From Sellimonas caecigallum (GTDB lineage Bacteria; Bacillota; Clostridia; Lachnospirales; Lachnospiraceae): a stretch of 64,000 bases of DNA. Location: contig NZ_CP173660.1 in assembly GCF_045038405.1 (NCBI RefSeq), forward strand, positions 248,001 to 312,000, given 5' to 3'. How positions within the stretch are numbered: position 1 is the stretch's first letter; the number at the start of each line of letters is the position of its first letter. Positions 43,316 to 52,688 of this stretch are shown piece after piece. The notes beneath the pieces are model-generated. The model was not told where the DNA came from. It saw nothing but the letters and a program-made list of their open reading frames with translations, and did no database searches. The position numbers and the translations under genes are program-made.

Positions 43316-44260
43316 TCATTTTTCCGCCCCAAGCGCCGGCTTCCTGACCGATGCGCTGATTTCCTGTAAAATTGACTCTTTTGTCCTGTTCTGTGTTCTG
43401 GCGCTTCCGCTTAGCGAAACTCTGTGTTTCATAATATATGGGAACTGTTCCTCCACATCCCCCGGAACAACAAACGAACGGCCATCCATCCAAGCAGCAG
43501 CCCGAGCCATCTTGACAAGCGCGATCGTGGCTCGCGGACTCCCTCCTCGTTCCAGCAGCTCATGCTGCCGTGTCTTCCGCACAAGCTCGACAATATAGCG
43601 ATAAACAGACTCGTGAATATATATCCCCGCTGTCTCACGCTGTATTTCCAACAGCGTCTCGGCATCCATGATCTTTTTCAGAGTATCCATACGGCTCTTT
43701 TCTTCTATTTCCATAGCCATGGCAAGCTCGCTTTCAAAATCCGGATATCCTACAGACATGCTAACCATAAAACGGTCCACCTGCGCTTCCGGGAGCATCT
43801 GTGTTCCCACACTTCCGAAAGGATTTTGGGTGGCAATTACGAGAAAAGGAAGCGGCACTTCACGGGTAACTCCCTCTACTGTAACACTTCTTTCCTCCAT
43901 TACCTCCAGAAGAGCCGACTGCGTCTTAGGCGATGTCCGGTTAATCTCATCAGCCAAAAGCAGGTTGCAGAACACGCTTCCCGCCTGATACACAAACTGT
44001 TCTTCTCCCCTCATATAAATGGAAAACCCAGTCAGATCAGATGGAAGGACATCCGGAGTAAACTGGATCCTCTTGTACTGAAGATCCATAGATTTCGAAA
44101 AAGCAAGTGCCATCGTCGTCTTCCCAACTCCCGGGATATCTTCCAGAAGGATATGCCCGTTGGCGAGAAAGGCCAGCATTACTTCCCGTACAATCTTCTC
44201 TTTTCCAAGTATGATTTTGTTGATCTGCTCTATCACATCGTTTACTTTTTTCACAGACAT
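43316..44260 (-). CDS. MoxR family AAA+ ATPase
   Basis: About 314 residues. Walker A EDIPGVGKTT near 38-47, Walker B LLLADEINRTSPKTQSALLE near 102-121, sensor 1 VIATQNPFGSVGTQMLPEAQ near 145, and the arginine-finger region LPEAQVDRF. MoxR ATPases act as chaperones for vWA-type partners, here DUF58. GGAGGAG lies six bases before the ATG at 44260; the GTG at 44266 overlaps that site. First gene of the three-gene operon. Confidence 0.94.
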   Translation of the reverse strand: MSVKKVNDVIEQINKIILGKEKIVREVMLAFLANGHILLEDIPGVGKTTMALAFSKSMDLQYKRIQFTPDVLPSDLTGFSIYMRGEEQFVYQAGSVFCNLLLADEINRTSPKTQSALLEVMEERSVTVEGVTREVPLPFLVIATQNPFGSVGTQMLPEAQVDRFMVSMSVGYPDFESELAMAMEIEEKSRMDTLKKIMDAETLLEIQRETAGIYIHESVYRYIVELVRKTRQHELLERGGSPRATIALVKMARAAAWMDGRSFVVPGDVEEQFPYIMKHRVSLSGSARTQNRTKESILQEISASVRKPALGAEK

Positions 44261-44368
44261 GGACACTCCTCCTCACAATTCTTTCTATTTTATTTTAAAA
44301 CAGACAGAGAAAATATTTCAAGTTCATTCAGATCTTGATATATCCCCTCTGTCTGATATAACATAATT

Positions 44369-47300
44369 TTATTCTGTCCGAAGCGCCGTCACAGGGTCAC
44401 TCTTTGCGGCTTTCTTTGATGGGATCAGGCCTCCCAGGACAGTGAGTCCTACACTTAGAAATACAAGAATTACCGCCGGAATAATCGGCAGCACCGCATT
44501 GATCTCATCAGAGCCGGACAGATGATGGATCAGCGCATTGCCCGGAATCAAGAGGAGCAGCGTGATCACGATACCGATCAGACCAGCACAAAATCCAATG
44601 ATGACAGTCTCTGCGTTGAACACCTGAGAGATATTGCCTTTGGATGCTCCGATAGCACGCAGGATACCAATCTCTTTTTTTCGTTCCAACACACTGATAT
44701 ATGTGATAACCCCTATCATAATGGATGATACGATGAGAGAAATCGCTACGAATGCGATCAGCACATAGCTGATCGTGTCAATGATATCCGTCACAGAAGA
44801 CATCAACGTCCCTACCATATCCGTATATGTGATAACCTGTTCTTCCTTCCCCTCTTTTTCCATCTGACTGTTGTAATCATCCAGGATCTTTACTACCTGC
44901 TCTTTGCTTTCAAAATCTGTCGGATAAATATCGATAGCGGAAGGGCTGTCAAAATCTGCGTAGCCAAGCCTCTGAAGATTGCTGTCATATGACGCATCTT
45001 CTTTGGATCCGAACGACATCATCAGCTCCATCAAATCTTCTTCCGACATATTCATCTGGAACGCATCGGAAAATGCGTCCGCATCGATCTGCATGGCGTC
45101 TCCCATGGTTTTCTCCAGAGTGGTCCCAACATTCTGCATCGCCTGCTCCATAGCCTGCTGCATACTTTCTGCCATCTGTCCTACGGCTTGCTGCATGGCA
45201 GATGCCACCTGTGTCCCAAGAGTCTGAGAAACTGTCTCTGTATAGCTTCCCATGGCGGTCTGCATATAGCTTTCAATGGACGAACTTATCTGCTGCTCCA
45301 TACTTTCCATATCGATCATCCCTGCAATTCCCGCACTGAGTGCCATCTTTCCTTCCGGCGTATTGAGATACTGGATAAAAGATGCATTGATGGAGCCTGG
45401 ATCCGGAAGGTCGTTGGCAGCAGCATATTCCATATATCCAGCCATCAGTTTATCGGTAAGCTCCTTCATCTGTTCCGATGTGATGGTTACATCCTGGCTG
45501 ATGTGGAAAATTTCTCCGCCCCATTTATCCAGGATTTTGCCGGCTTCTTCTGTCTGCAGGTATTCAAGCAGATAGTCATCAAATTTATCTGGATCCGTAT
45601 ACCCATTGTCCGCCGCATACTCGGCATATCCTTCCAGCAGTTCCTTCATCATTGCCTGAAGCTGTTCTTTTGAAGCAGTCACATTCCCATTGTCCTTGAT
45701 GATATCTGCCATTGCAGATTTCAGGATTTCCTGTGCTTCCGGTGTCGCTAGATATGCCTGAAAATATTCTCCCAGTTTAGAATAGTCCTCATCCGGATGT
45801 GTCTTTATATACTCTTCGTATCCCGCCAAAAGCCCGGACGCCATCTGCTCCATACCATCTTCCGATATCGGTATCTTTATCTCTCCCATCATGTCTCCCA
45901 TATTCATGTCTGCTGAACCTGGGAGGTCGATCTGAATCTTGCTTAAGTCAAGAAATCCCGACAAGTCCATCGAGCTTCCGCTGTCCGCGAAAACATCCGA
46001 CATATCGAGTGCTCCGGCCATTCCCTGAGAAATAGCTTTCTCATCAAATCCAAACGCATTTTGGATGGCCTGCGTATCGACTGTAAAAAGCGAATTCATA
46101 TCCAGTTCATTTTCGCTTTCCTCTGAACCAAAAGCCTCATTTGTGAACACATCCGTTTCCGGATTTTCCATCTGCTGCTTTACGATATTGCTTTTTTCTG
46201 CCTGCTTTATCACATGTTTGGTCAAAGAGGAAGGGTATCCGATACCCGGAGTAAGAGAGACCACATTCGCGTCTTCCGCCGGCTTTACGATACCTACAAC
46301 AGTAATATCTTCTCCCGCATCCACAAGGGATTCAATATATGCCTCATTGTCTGTCTTATCTTTCCAGACATGATATTGACTGTCATATTCATAGTAATCC
46401 GCACTGTTTACAAGCTTGAACTGAATACCAAGAATATCTTCGTAAGAATAAGACCCCATGTCATCCGGAGCCTGAATGTCCTCTTCGTTGATAAACTGAC
46501 GGATCATTTCATCCAGCTCTACAGAATCTCTAAGCCCCAGTGTGTAAAGCATAAAATCGCTGATACTTCCTCCGGAAGTCAGGACGACCACACATTCGTT
46601 ATATTTCTCCGGCCAGCGCCCTGCCGCCACTTCATACTGATCTTTATACAGATTTTCATTTTCCGGCATCTCATAAAACATGTCTGTACTCATCATGGAG
46701 GACATCATGCTGTTGGCGCCGGCTGCAGACCCAAAGCCCAGTGCATCAAAAGATTTGTCCGGATTGACTTGTCGGACCCCATCTTTGTCCTGCCGGTAAA
46801 TCTGCGGGACCGCATTGTATGAGTACTCTACTGCATTTGTGTAATCCTCTATCCTGCTCTTGCCGCTGTCAAAGTAAGACTTGAGAGATTCCAGATCGTT
46901 GGAGTTCATAGTGGAAAACATGTCGGTAACCATCTGTACTACGTTCACATCCCCGCTCTTTTCCTCTTGCGCGCCGTTTTCGCCTCCCAGCATAGAACTG
47001 AAATCCAGTCCTGTGCTTTGAATCTGAAGCGGATATTCAGAGAGCGTCTCCTCCTCGACAGACCGGATATAGTCATTGACTCCTGTGGAGAGTGACAGGA
47101 TCAAAGCAATCCCGATAATCCCAATAGATCCTGCAAAAGAAGTCAAAAGCGTCCTCGCTTTCTTTGTCTTTAGATTGTTAAAGCTTAACGACAACGCCGT
47201 TAAAAATGTCATGGAGGCTTTCCCCATATTTTTATGAGATGGTTTTTCAAGGGAAGCTTCTTCCACTTCAAACGGATCCGAGTCGGCCTGAATCTTACCA

Positions 47301-47944
47301 TCCTGGATCCTTACAATCCGCGTGGCATACTCATCTGCCAGTTCCGGATTGTGCGTTACCATTACTACAAGGCGATCCTTGGCCACTTCCCGCAAAAGTT
47401 CCATAACCTGCACACTTGTGTCACTGTCAAGAGCTCCTGTCGGTTCGTCAGCCAGGAGAATGTCCGGGTCGTTCACAAGTGCTCTTGCAATAGCTACTCT
47501 CTGCATCTGACCGCCTGAGAGCTGGTTTGGCTTTTTATGTACCTGCTCTCCAAGTCCTACTTGCTCCAGCGCTTTTTTGGCCCGCTCCTTCCTCTCACTT
47601 TTATCGACCCCGGAAATGGTAAGAGCCAGCTCTACATTGGAAAGTATCGTCTGATGCGGGATCAGATTATAGCTTTGGAAAACAAAACCGATCGTGTGAT
47701 TCCGGTAGGAATTCCAGTCTCTGTCTTTGTATTGTTTGGTGGATATACCGTTGATGATCAAATCTCCGCTGTCATAACGATCCAGTCCTCCGATGATATT
47801 TAAAAATGTTGTCTTCCCGGACCCGCTCGGTCCCAAAATAGCTACAAACTCATTGTCCCGAAGATTCAGGCTCACATTATCCAGAGCTTTTTGTACAAGC
47901 TTTCCCGTCCGGTACTCCTTGCGGATATGTTTGATTTGAAGCAT
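44369..47944 (-). CDS. Large MacB-like ABC transporter, ATPase fused to FtsX-type permease
   Basis: 1191 residues. N-terminal ATPase: Walker A GPSGSGKTT at 38-46, LSGGQ at 142-146, Walker B DILLADEPTG at 161-170. Permease: TM1 about 268-290, then an extracellular region of about 750 residues, then TM2-4 (about 1057-1083, 1112-1134, 1151-1175) with the FtsX string LERKKEIGILRAIGASKG at 1086-1103. The extracellular part holds three tandem repeats (about 694-750, 758-815, 822-877), each with GY-EY and a YL-TPE/TEE core, and a Met/Gln-rich helix at 880-960. Type VII ABC proteins work by mechanotransmission rather than transport through the membrane; substrate unknown, bacteriocin/peptide defence or lipoprotein handling being possible. 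No two-component system is adjacent. Confidence 0.93.
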   Translation of the reverse strand: MLQIKHIRKEYRTGKLVQKALDNVSLNLRDNEFVAILGPSGSGKTTFLNIIGGLDRYDSGDLIINGISTKQYKDRDWNSYRNHTIGFVFQSYNLIPHQTILSNVELALTISGVDKSERKERAKKALEQVGLGEQVHKKPNQLSGGQMQRVAIARALVNDPDILLADEPTGALDSDTSVQVMELLREVAKDRLVVMVTHNPELADEYATRIVRIQDGKIQADSDPFEVEEASLEKPSHKNMGKASMTFLTALSLSFNNLKTKKARTLLTSFAGSIGIIGIALILSLSTGVNDYIRSVEEETLSEYPLQIQSTGLDFSSMLGGENGAQEEKSGDVNVVQMVTDMFSTMNSNDLESLKSYFDSGKSRIEDYTNAVEYSYNAVPQIYRQDKDGVRQVNPDKSFDALGFGSAAGANSMMSSMMSTDMFYEMPENENLYKDQYEVAAGRWPEKYNECVVVLTSGGSISDFMLYTLGLRDSVELDEMIRQFINEEDIQAPDDMGSYSYEDILGIQFKLVNSADYYEYDSQYHVWKDKTDNEAYIESLVDAGEDITVVGIVKPAEDANVVSLTPGIGYPSSLTKHVIKQAEKSNIVKQQMENPETDVFTNEAFGSEESENELDMNSLFTVDTQAIQNAFGFDEKAISQGMAGALDMSDVFADSGSSMDLSGFLDLSKIQIDLPGSADMNMGDMMGEIKIPISEDGMEQMASGLLAGYEEYIKTHPDEDYSKLGEYFQAYLATPEAQEILKSAMADIIKDNGNVTASKEQLQAMMKELLEGYAEYAADNGYTDPDKFDDYLLEYLQTEEAGKILDKWGGEIFHISQDVTITSEQMKELTDKLMAGYMEYAAANDLPDPGSINASFIQYLNTPEGKMALSAGIAGMIDMESMEQQISSSIESYMQTAMGSYTETVSQTLGTQVASAMQQAVGQMAESMQQAMEQAMQNVGTTLEKTMGDAMQIDADAFSDAFQMNMSEEDLMELMMSFGSKEDASYDSNLQRLGYADFDSPSAIDIYPTDFESKEQVVKILDDYNSQMEKEGKEEQVITYTDMVGTLMSSVTDIIDTISYVLIAFVAISLIVSSIMIGVITYISVLERKKEIGILRAIGASKGNISQVFNAETVIIGFCAGLIGIVITLLLLIPGNALIHHLSGSDEINAVLPIIPAVILVFLSVGLTVLGGLIPSKKAAKSDPVTALRTE

Positions 47945-47959
47945 TTGTTCTCCTTTCCT

Positions 47960-49723
47960 TTACTGCATCCCGCTTTCTTTCATAGATCGTTCCAAAGCAT
48001 CCATGGCTTCTTTCATATTGTTCATTTCATTTTGGGATACTTTGTCTACTTTAAACCGCATCAACTGTTTCTCCAGCACAGACAAATCTTTTTTCAGCTG
48101 CTTTTTCTTCGTCTTTTCCATGGATTTCCCATTTTCTCTGATAAGCTGATTCGCCTGTCCTGCAATCCTTCTTGCATCCCCGCAAAGATCCAGGGCTTGC
48201 CTTCTCATCTGATCCTGTCCCGCATATTCCCTTGCATCTCGGATTGCTGCCTCGATCTCTTCGTCCGACATCCTGTCATTGGCCGTGATCGTGATAGACT
48301 GTTTCTTTCCGGTATTTAAATCTACCGCTGAAACCTTCAGTATTCCATTTGCATCAATGTCAAATGTCACTTCGATCTGCGGCACACCTGCAGGCGCTTT
48401 CTGAATCCCTTTTAACCGGAATTTTCCGATGGTCTTATTGTCCCTTGCCATCGGTCTTTCTCCTTGCAGCACATGGATTTCCACACTGCTCTGAAATGGC
48501 GCCGCGGTACTGAAGATTCTGGAATACCTTGTAGGGAGCGTTGTATTTCTGTCGATCAGACTGGTTGCCACACCTCCTACCGTCTCAATGGACAGCGTCA
48601 TCGGCGTCACATCCAAAAGAAGGAGATTCTTCTCGGTTCCTGCAGCTACCAACCCATTTCCCTGAAGGGTGCTTCCAAGGATCGCCGCACCTTTTGCCAC
48701 ACATTCATCAGGATTGATCTGCTTTGACGGTTCCTTTCCTGTCAGGGAACGCACCAGTTCCTGAACCGCAGGGATCCGTGTGGATCCGCCTACAAGCAAT
48801 ACTTTCCCAAGCTGTCCCGCAGCTATTCCCGCGTCGCGGAGCGCACTGTACACCGGTTCTTTTGTCCGCTCCAGAAGATCCTGGGTCAGTTCGTCGAACT
48901 TGGTACGGGTAAGTGTCATATCCAGATGGACAGGTTCCCCTTTTGCCTGTGTCAGATAAGGCAGGGTTATCTCGGTACTAAAAGCGGATGAGAGTTCTTT
49001 TTTAGCCTGTTCTGCTGCTTCCCGGATACGCTGCATGGCTGCAAAGTCTTTCTTCAGATCGATTCGATGTTCCGATTTGAAATTCTGTACGATCCATTCT
49101 GTGATACGCTCGTCAAAATCATCGCCTCCGAGATGATTGTCCCCTGCTGTGGACAACACTTCTATGACACCTTCTCCGATCTCGATAACAGACACATCAA
49201 ACGTCCCGCCTCCCAGGTCATATACCATGACTTTCTGCGGCTCTCCGTGATCCAGCCCATAAGACAGTGCTGCGCTTGTCGGTTCATTGACAATCCGTTT
49301 GACCTCAAGGCCTGCAATGCGGCCTGCGTCTTTCGTTGCCTGCCGCTGGATATCATTAAAATAGGCCGGCACAGTAATGACCGCTTCCGTTACTGGTTCC
49401 CCGATAAATGCTTCCGCATCTTTTTTCAACTGCATGAGTATCATTGCACTGATCATCTGAGGATTGTAGGATTTCCCGTCGATCCTTATTTCCCAGGCTG
49501 TTCCCATATGACGCTTCACGGAGCTGATCGTTCTGTCCGGATTTGTGACTGCCTGTCTTCTGGCCTGGGCGCCTACCATCCGCTCTCCATTCTTTGCAAA
49601 TGCCACAACGCTCGGTGTAGTCTGTCCCCCGGTACTGCACGGGATGATAACCGGAGTCTGGTTCTCTACAACCGAAACACAGCTGTTTGTCGTTCCAAGA
49701 TCAATACCTATCACTTTGCTCAT
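47960..49723 (-). CDS. Hsp70/DnaK family chaperone (stand-alone paralogue)
   Basis: About 587 residues. ATPase domain signatures: GIDLGTTNSCVSV at 5-17, VYDLGGGTFDVSVIEI near 170-185, VLLVGGSTRIPAVQELV near 310, then the peptide-binding domain LLLLDVTPMTLSIETVGG near 365 and a helical lid. It lacks the C-terminal acidic EEVD-like tail and is not beside grpE, dnaJ or hrcA, so it is probably a second DnaK rather than the housekeeping one; I cannot check the rest of the genome. The ATG at 49723 has GAGGAA eight bases upstream and lies after the predicted transcription start; the frame-open ATG at 49807 overlaps the -35 box. Confidence 0.92.
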   Translation of the reverse strand: MSKVIGIDLGTTNSCVSVVENQTPVIIPCSTGGQTTPSVVAFAKNGERMVGAQARRQAVTNPDRTISSVKRHMGTAWEIRIDGKSYNPQMISAMILMQLKKDAEAFIGEPVTEAVITVPAYFNDIQRQATKDAGRIAGLEVKRIVNEPTSAALSYGLDHGEPQKVMVYDLGGGTFDVSVIEIGEGVIEVLSTAGDNHLGGDDFDERITEWIVQNFKSEHRIDLKKDFAAMQRIREAAEQAKKELSSAFSTEITLPYLTQAKGEPVHLDMTLTRTKFDELTQDLLERTKEPVYSALRDAGIAAGQLGKVLLVGGSTRIPAVQELVRSLTGKEPSKQINPDECVAKGAAILGSTLQGNGLVAAGTEKNLLLLDVTPMTLSIETVGGVATSLIDRNTTLPTRYSRIFSTAAPFQSSVEIHVLQGERPMARDNKTIGKFRLKGIQKAPAGVPQIEVTFDIDANGILKVSAVDLNTGKKQSITITANDRMSDEEIEAAIRDAREYAGQDQMRRQALDLCGDARRIAGQANQLIRENGKSMEKTKKKQLKKDLSVLEKQLMRFKVDKVSQNEMNNMKEAMDALERSMKESGMQ

Positions 49724-49757
49724 TCTGTTAATTCCTCTATTCTCATTTTTCAGTAAA

Positions 49758-49786
49758 TTGACATTTGTTACGCTTTGCATTATAAT
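49758..49786 (+). promoter_or_regulatory. Plus-strand promoter toward tetR, overlapping the dnaK promoter
   Basis: TTGACA (49758-49763), 17 bases, TATAAT (49781-49786). Its -10 overlaps that of the minus-strand promoter over TTATAA. Confidence 0.75.
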
Positions 49787-49807
49787 ATGCTCCAAAAAAA
49801 GGGTCAA
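49779..49807 (-). promoter_or_regulatory. Promoter of the dnaK paralogue (shares -10 with opposite promoter)
   Basis: TTGACC (49802-49807), 17 bases, TATAAT (49779-49784) on the minus strand. Confidence 0.8.
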
Positions 49808-49829
49808 GAGAACAGCCCTTTCCTTTTTG

Positions 49830-49850
49830 ATAATTAATTGACATAATTAT
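49830..49850. promoter_or_regulatory. Palindrome, candidate TetR operator
   Basis: ATAATTA-ATTGACA-TAATTAT, perfect 7-bp arms with a 7-base centre, between the dnaK paralogue promoter and the near tetR promoter. Confidence 0.5.
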
Positions 49851-49877
49851 TTATTTTGTCTTTTATTTATGTATGAG

Positions 49878-49905
49878 TTGACAGAAAATTCACAGTTTTT
49901 ATACT
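49878..49905 (+). promoter_or_regulatory. Proximal promoter of tetR gene
   Basis: TTGACA (49878-49883), 16 bases, TATACT (49900-49905). Confidence 0.7.
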
Positions 49906-49954
49906 TTTTTAATCTCTCGTCCTATTTCATTTCCTGCAAGGAGGATCAAAACAA

Positions 49955-50560
49955 ATGAAAAATCATATGGAAAAAAATCTCGATCTGCGTGTTACAAAAA
50001 CATACCAATCTCTGTTCCGGGCATTCGCTGCCTTGCTTTCAGAAAAAAAGCTGGAGGATATCACAGTCAACGAGCTGTGTGAACTTGCCATGATCCGGCG
50101 TGCCACTTTTTATAAACACTTTTCCGACAAATTTGACTTTTTTACATTTTTTCTCAAAGAGCTGCAGCATTCCAGTATGATGCGCGCCGCACAGACGGCA
50201 GATCCCAACGATCCATGTACATTTTACATCAGCGCTATCCGCTCTGCTTTCGATTTCATGGAAGAAAACGCGTGTCACCTTGCAAGGGCACTGGAATCTG
50301 GAGGTATCCTTAATCTTCTCATGGTACTGGATCAGGATGAACTGACTTCGAGCCTCGAACATCATCTTACGGAACGCAAAAAAGCCGGTCAGCCTCTTCC
50401 CGCTTCCCCGGAAATATTGGCGCAGCTCTTTTCCGGAGCGCTTTTCCAAGTTTCCCGCTGGTGGTATACTCACAGAGATGTGGTAGACAAAGAGGAAGTC
50501 ATCGCCGAACTTTCTTCTCTTGTACGTTCGTTTTGTTCTCTGTGTTCTCATGACTCATAA
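49955..50560 (+). CDS. TetR/AcrR family regulator
   Basis: 201 residues. The N-terminal HTH is KTYQSLFRAFAALLSEKKLEDITVNELCELAMIRRATFYKHFSDKFDFF (residues about 15-63), typical of the TetR_C_33/DhaS-like subgroup of Firmicutes. The C-terminal ligand domain is divergent. AAGGAGG lies before the ATG. It is divergent from the dnaK paralogue, whose expression it may control through the palindrome between them. Confidence 0.9.
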   Translation: MKNHMEKNLDLRVTKTYQSLFRAFAALLSEKKLEDITVNELCELAMIRRATFYKHFSDKFDFFTFFLKELQHSSMMRAAQTADPNDPCTFYISAIRSAFDFMEENACHLARALESGGILNLLMVLDQDELTSSLEHHLTERKKAGQPLPASPEILAQLFSGALFQVSRWWYTHRDVVDKEEVIAELSSLVRSFCSLCSHDS

Positions 50561-50586
50561 AATACTGAACTTCCCCATTCCTTCCA

Positions 50587-50627
50587 AAACAGGGTACTTC
50601 TTTTGAAAAGAAGCACCCTGTTTTTTA
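50587..50627. terminator. Bidirectional terminator tetR/capA-like gene
   Basis: AACAGGGT/ACCCTGTT stem with inner TTCTT/AAGAA pairing and A/T tracts on both sides. Confidence 0.85.
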
Positions 50628-51899
50628 TTCCATATTCTCCGTCTCCTGCTGTTGAATCTGTAAAAACGGTTCAAAATACTGATTGATACTGTCCATCGTA
50701 AATTCTTCCTGCGAGAATCCATGTACGCCATGTTTTGCTGCCAGTTCTTCCGTGTAATCGTCCAGCCGATATACACCGCAGTTTTTCCATTCATCTTCAT
50801 AGTGCATGACGAGGGGAACCATAGAGCATGCTGTCACAGACACTTCCCCCGTATCTTTGTCCTTCTGAAGGGTAATATCTGCCATGCCTTCCAAAAGCTG
50901 GGATACTCCTTCCTGTCCGGAAACAAAATTGCCCAGTGAATAGTACACAAGCATATTTTTTCCGTCCGGACGGGCTACTGTGCCGTAAGGGCGAATCACA
51001 TGAGGATGTGCACAGATCGTAATATCCACGCCTTGTTCTGCGAGAAAATCGATCCTCTGCTGGGTCGCATTGTCTACATCATTTTTGTACTCTACACCAG
51101 TGTGAAGGAAAACGATGACTACATCGGCTTCCTCTTTTGCTTTCGCCACATCTGCCTTTACTGTTTCTTCATCGTAGACATCTACCGCATAGGACTCATT
51201 TTCCGGTACCATTGCACCGATATTGATCAACGTGGTGTAGTTGATCATAGCAATCTTAAAGTTCTTCTCTTTGATGATCTGAACCCTGTTCTTATCCTGA
51301 TCTTCCTGGCTGTCATGTATGCCAAGAACTGGAATATCCGGATGACTATCCCTCCAGAAACTAAGCGACTCTGAAATTCCTTTGCTTCCCTTGTCGTACG
51401 AGTGGTTCGTCGCCATGGTTACAACATCAAATCCAGCATTCACAAGAGCATCTCCTGCTTCCAGCGGCGTGCCAAAAGTCGGATACCCGCTCGTGTCCTC
51501 ATCGTCGTCTACAAGAGGCACCTCCTGATTGACAATGGCTATATCTGCTTTCTCTATTTCTTTCTTTACATTTTCATAAAGAAAATCATAATTCCATCCG
51601 CCATTTTCCAGTTTCCCCTGGGCAAGGACCGTATCATGGTACAGATTATCCCCCACCGCCATGAGACGAAGTGTATTATTTTCCTTTTCTTCCGCAGCCT
51701 GCTTTTTTTCCTGTTCCGCTTTTTCCCTTGCCGCCGTTTCCGCCGCCTTGTTCTGACAGGATCTTACAGATGCAAAGATCACAATGATCAATATGATCAC
51801 GATTGCGGCTGCAGCCAGCATAAGTCTTTGCCTCATAACCTGTTTTTTCCGCTTTTTTGCAAGCATCTGCTTTCTCTTCCTGCGTTCTTTCTCATCCAC
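50625..51899 (-). CDS. CapA family protein (poly-gamma-glutamate/capsule type)
   Basis: 424 residues. A very basic cytoplasmic N-terminus (MDEKERRKRKQM...) leads to one membrane helix at about 28-47, a charged coiled linker and the CapA/PGA_cap metallophosphatase-like domain: LRLMAVGDNLYHD near 77, IVNQEVPLVDD near 120, VTMATNHSYDKG near 160, IVFLHTGVEY near 262 and CAHPHVIRPYG near 297. It should face outside. Members help make or release capsular polyglutamate, but without capB/capC nearby the substrate is open. Confidence 0.9.
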   Translation of the reverse strand: MDEKERRKRKQMLAKKRKKQVMRQRLMLAAAAIVIILIIVIFASVRSCQNKAAETAAREKAEQEKKQAAEEKENNTLRLMAVGDNLYHDTVLAQGKLENGGWNYDFLYENVKKEIEKADIAIVNQEVPLVDDDEDTSGYPTFGTPLEAGDALVNAGFDVVTMATNHSYDKGSKGISESLSFWRDSHPDIPVLGIHDSQEDQDKNRVQIIKEKNFKIAMINYTTLINIGAMVPENESYAVDVYDEETVKADVAKAKEEADVVIVFLHTGVEYKNDVDNATQQRIDFLAEQGVDITICAHPHVIRPYGTVARPDGKNMLVYYSLGNFVSGQEGVSQLLEGMADITLQKDKDTGEVSVTACSMVPLVMHYEDEWKNCGVYRLDDYTEELAAKHGVHGFSQEEFTMDSINQYFEPFLQIQQQETENME

Positions 51900-51996
51900 A
51901 GCAAATTCCCTCTTTTCTCTTCTGTAAATTTTTTACATTTATCCGTACATATCTTACAAACCAGTATATCATATTCGCGGCAAATAGGCACTATCT

Positions 51997-52029
51997 AAAA
52001 AGAGAACCTGAAACCAGATTCTCTTTTTC
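51997..52029. terminator. Terminator between hicB and capA-like gene
   Basis: AAAAAGAGAA/TTCTCTTTTT stem with inner CTG/CAG, flanked by Ts; follows hicB on the minus strand. Confidence 0.75.
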
Positions 52030-52033
52030 CTTC

Positions 52034-52432
52034 TTATTTACTGATATTCAATTTATTCATCAATGCCTCCTGAAGAACCTGTGAAAAATTCACTCCCATA
52101 GCAGTTGCTTCTTCATTCAGCCATTCCGGAATACTAAGTGTCTTTTTTACCGCCCTGGAATTATGCTTCTTCTGATACTCCAGCATATCAAATTCCACGA
52201 TTACTAATGTTCCATCATCTAGGCATATTTTGTCAATTTCAGTCGGTTGTGGAATAACTTCTCCTTCCTTCTTCCTGCTTTTCAACGCAAGCCCCATTGC
52301 CTCCACGGCCATTTCGTAAGCCTGTGGCATATCGTCTCCTTCTGTGAAGCATTCCGGGAAATCAGGAAAAGTTACCCAAAATCCACCCTCTTCTGCTTTA
52401 TGAAATACTGCTGGATAAAATAACTTATTCAT
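52034..52432 (-). CDS. hicB: HicB antitoxin
   Basis: About 132 residues. The N-terminal HicB fold reads YPAVFHKAEEGGFWVTFPDFPECFTEGDDMPQAYEMAVEAM, the standard HicB_like pattern; the C-terminal third (KTLSIPEWLNEEATAMGVNFSQVLQEAL) is a ribbon-helix-helix DNA-binding domain. It neutralises HicA and represses the operon. Start chosen at 52432 because GGAGG lies eight bases upstream. It follows hicA by 36 bases. Confidence 0.93.
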   Translation of the reverse strand: MNKLFYPAVFHKAEEGGFWVTFPDFPECFTEGDDMPQAYEMAVEAMGLALKSRKKEGEVIPQPTEIDKICLDDGTLVIVEFDMLEYQKKHNSRAVKKTLSIPEWLNEEATAMGVNFSQVLQEALMNKLNISK

Positions 52433-52468
52433 ACGTGATACCTCCACTACATATCTTAGGCACAGGGC

Positions 52469-52657
52469 CTATTTCAGCCCTGCCTGTTTCAGTATTGCCT
52501 GCTCCAGCCCTTTTTTCATGGCTTTGGAGTGATAAGGAACGATTACCGTTCTTCCTGTTGCGGAATTTTTCAGCTTTACATGTGAACCATTCTGACTCAC
52601 TTCCTCAAATCCGCTTTTCTTGAGATGTTTGATCATCTCTTTCGGCGTCATTGGCAT
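52469..52657 (-). CDS. hicA: HicA toxin
   Basis: 62-residue mRNA interferase with a double-stranded RNA-binding-like fold. MTPKEMIKHLKKSGFEEVSQNGSHVKLKN contains the catalytic His in GSH near residue 25, and VPYHSKAMKKGLEQAILKQAGL the C-terminal helix. Intact, so the system is probably active. Toxin gene first, then antitoxin. GGAG lies nine bases before the ATG. Confidence 0.93.
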   Translation of the reverse strand: MPMTPKEMIKHLKKSGFEEVSQNGSHVKLKNSATGRTVIVPYHSKAMKKGLEQAILKQAGLK

Positions 52658-52688
52658 CTTTTGTATCTCCTTTCCTTATCATGTTTCT

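Noticed and set aside
45188..46822. Several long plus-strand ORFs across the large ABC transporter gene
   Set aside because: They are antisense shadows of a clear gene, without ribosome sites.
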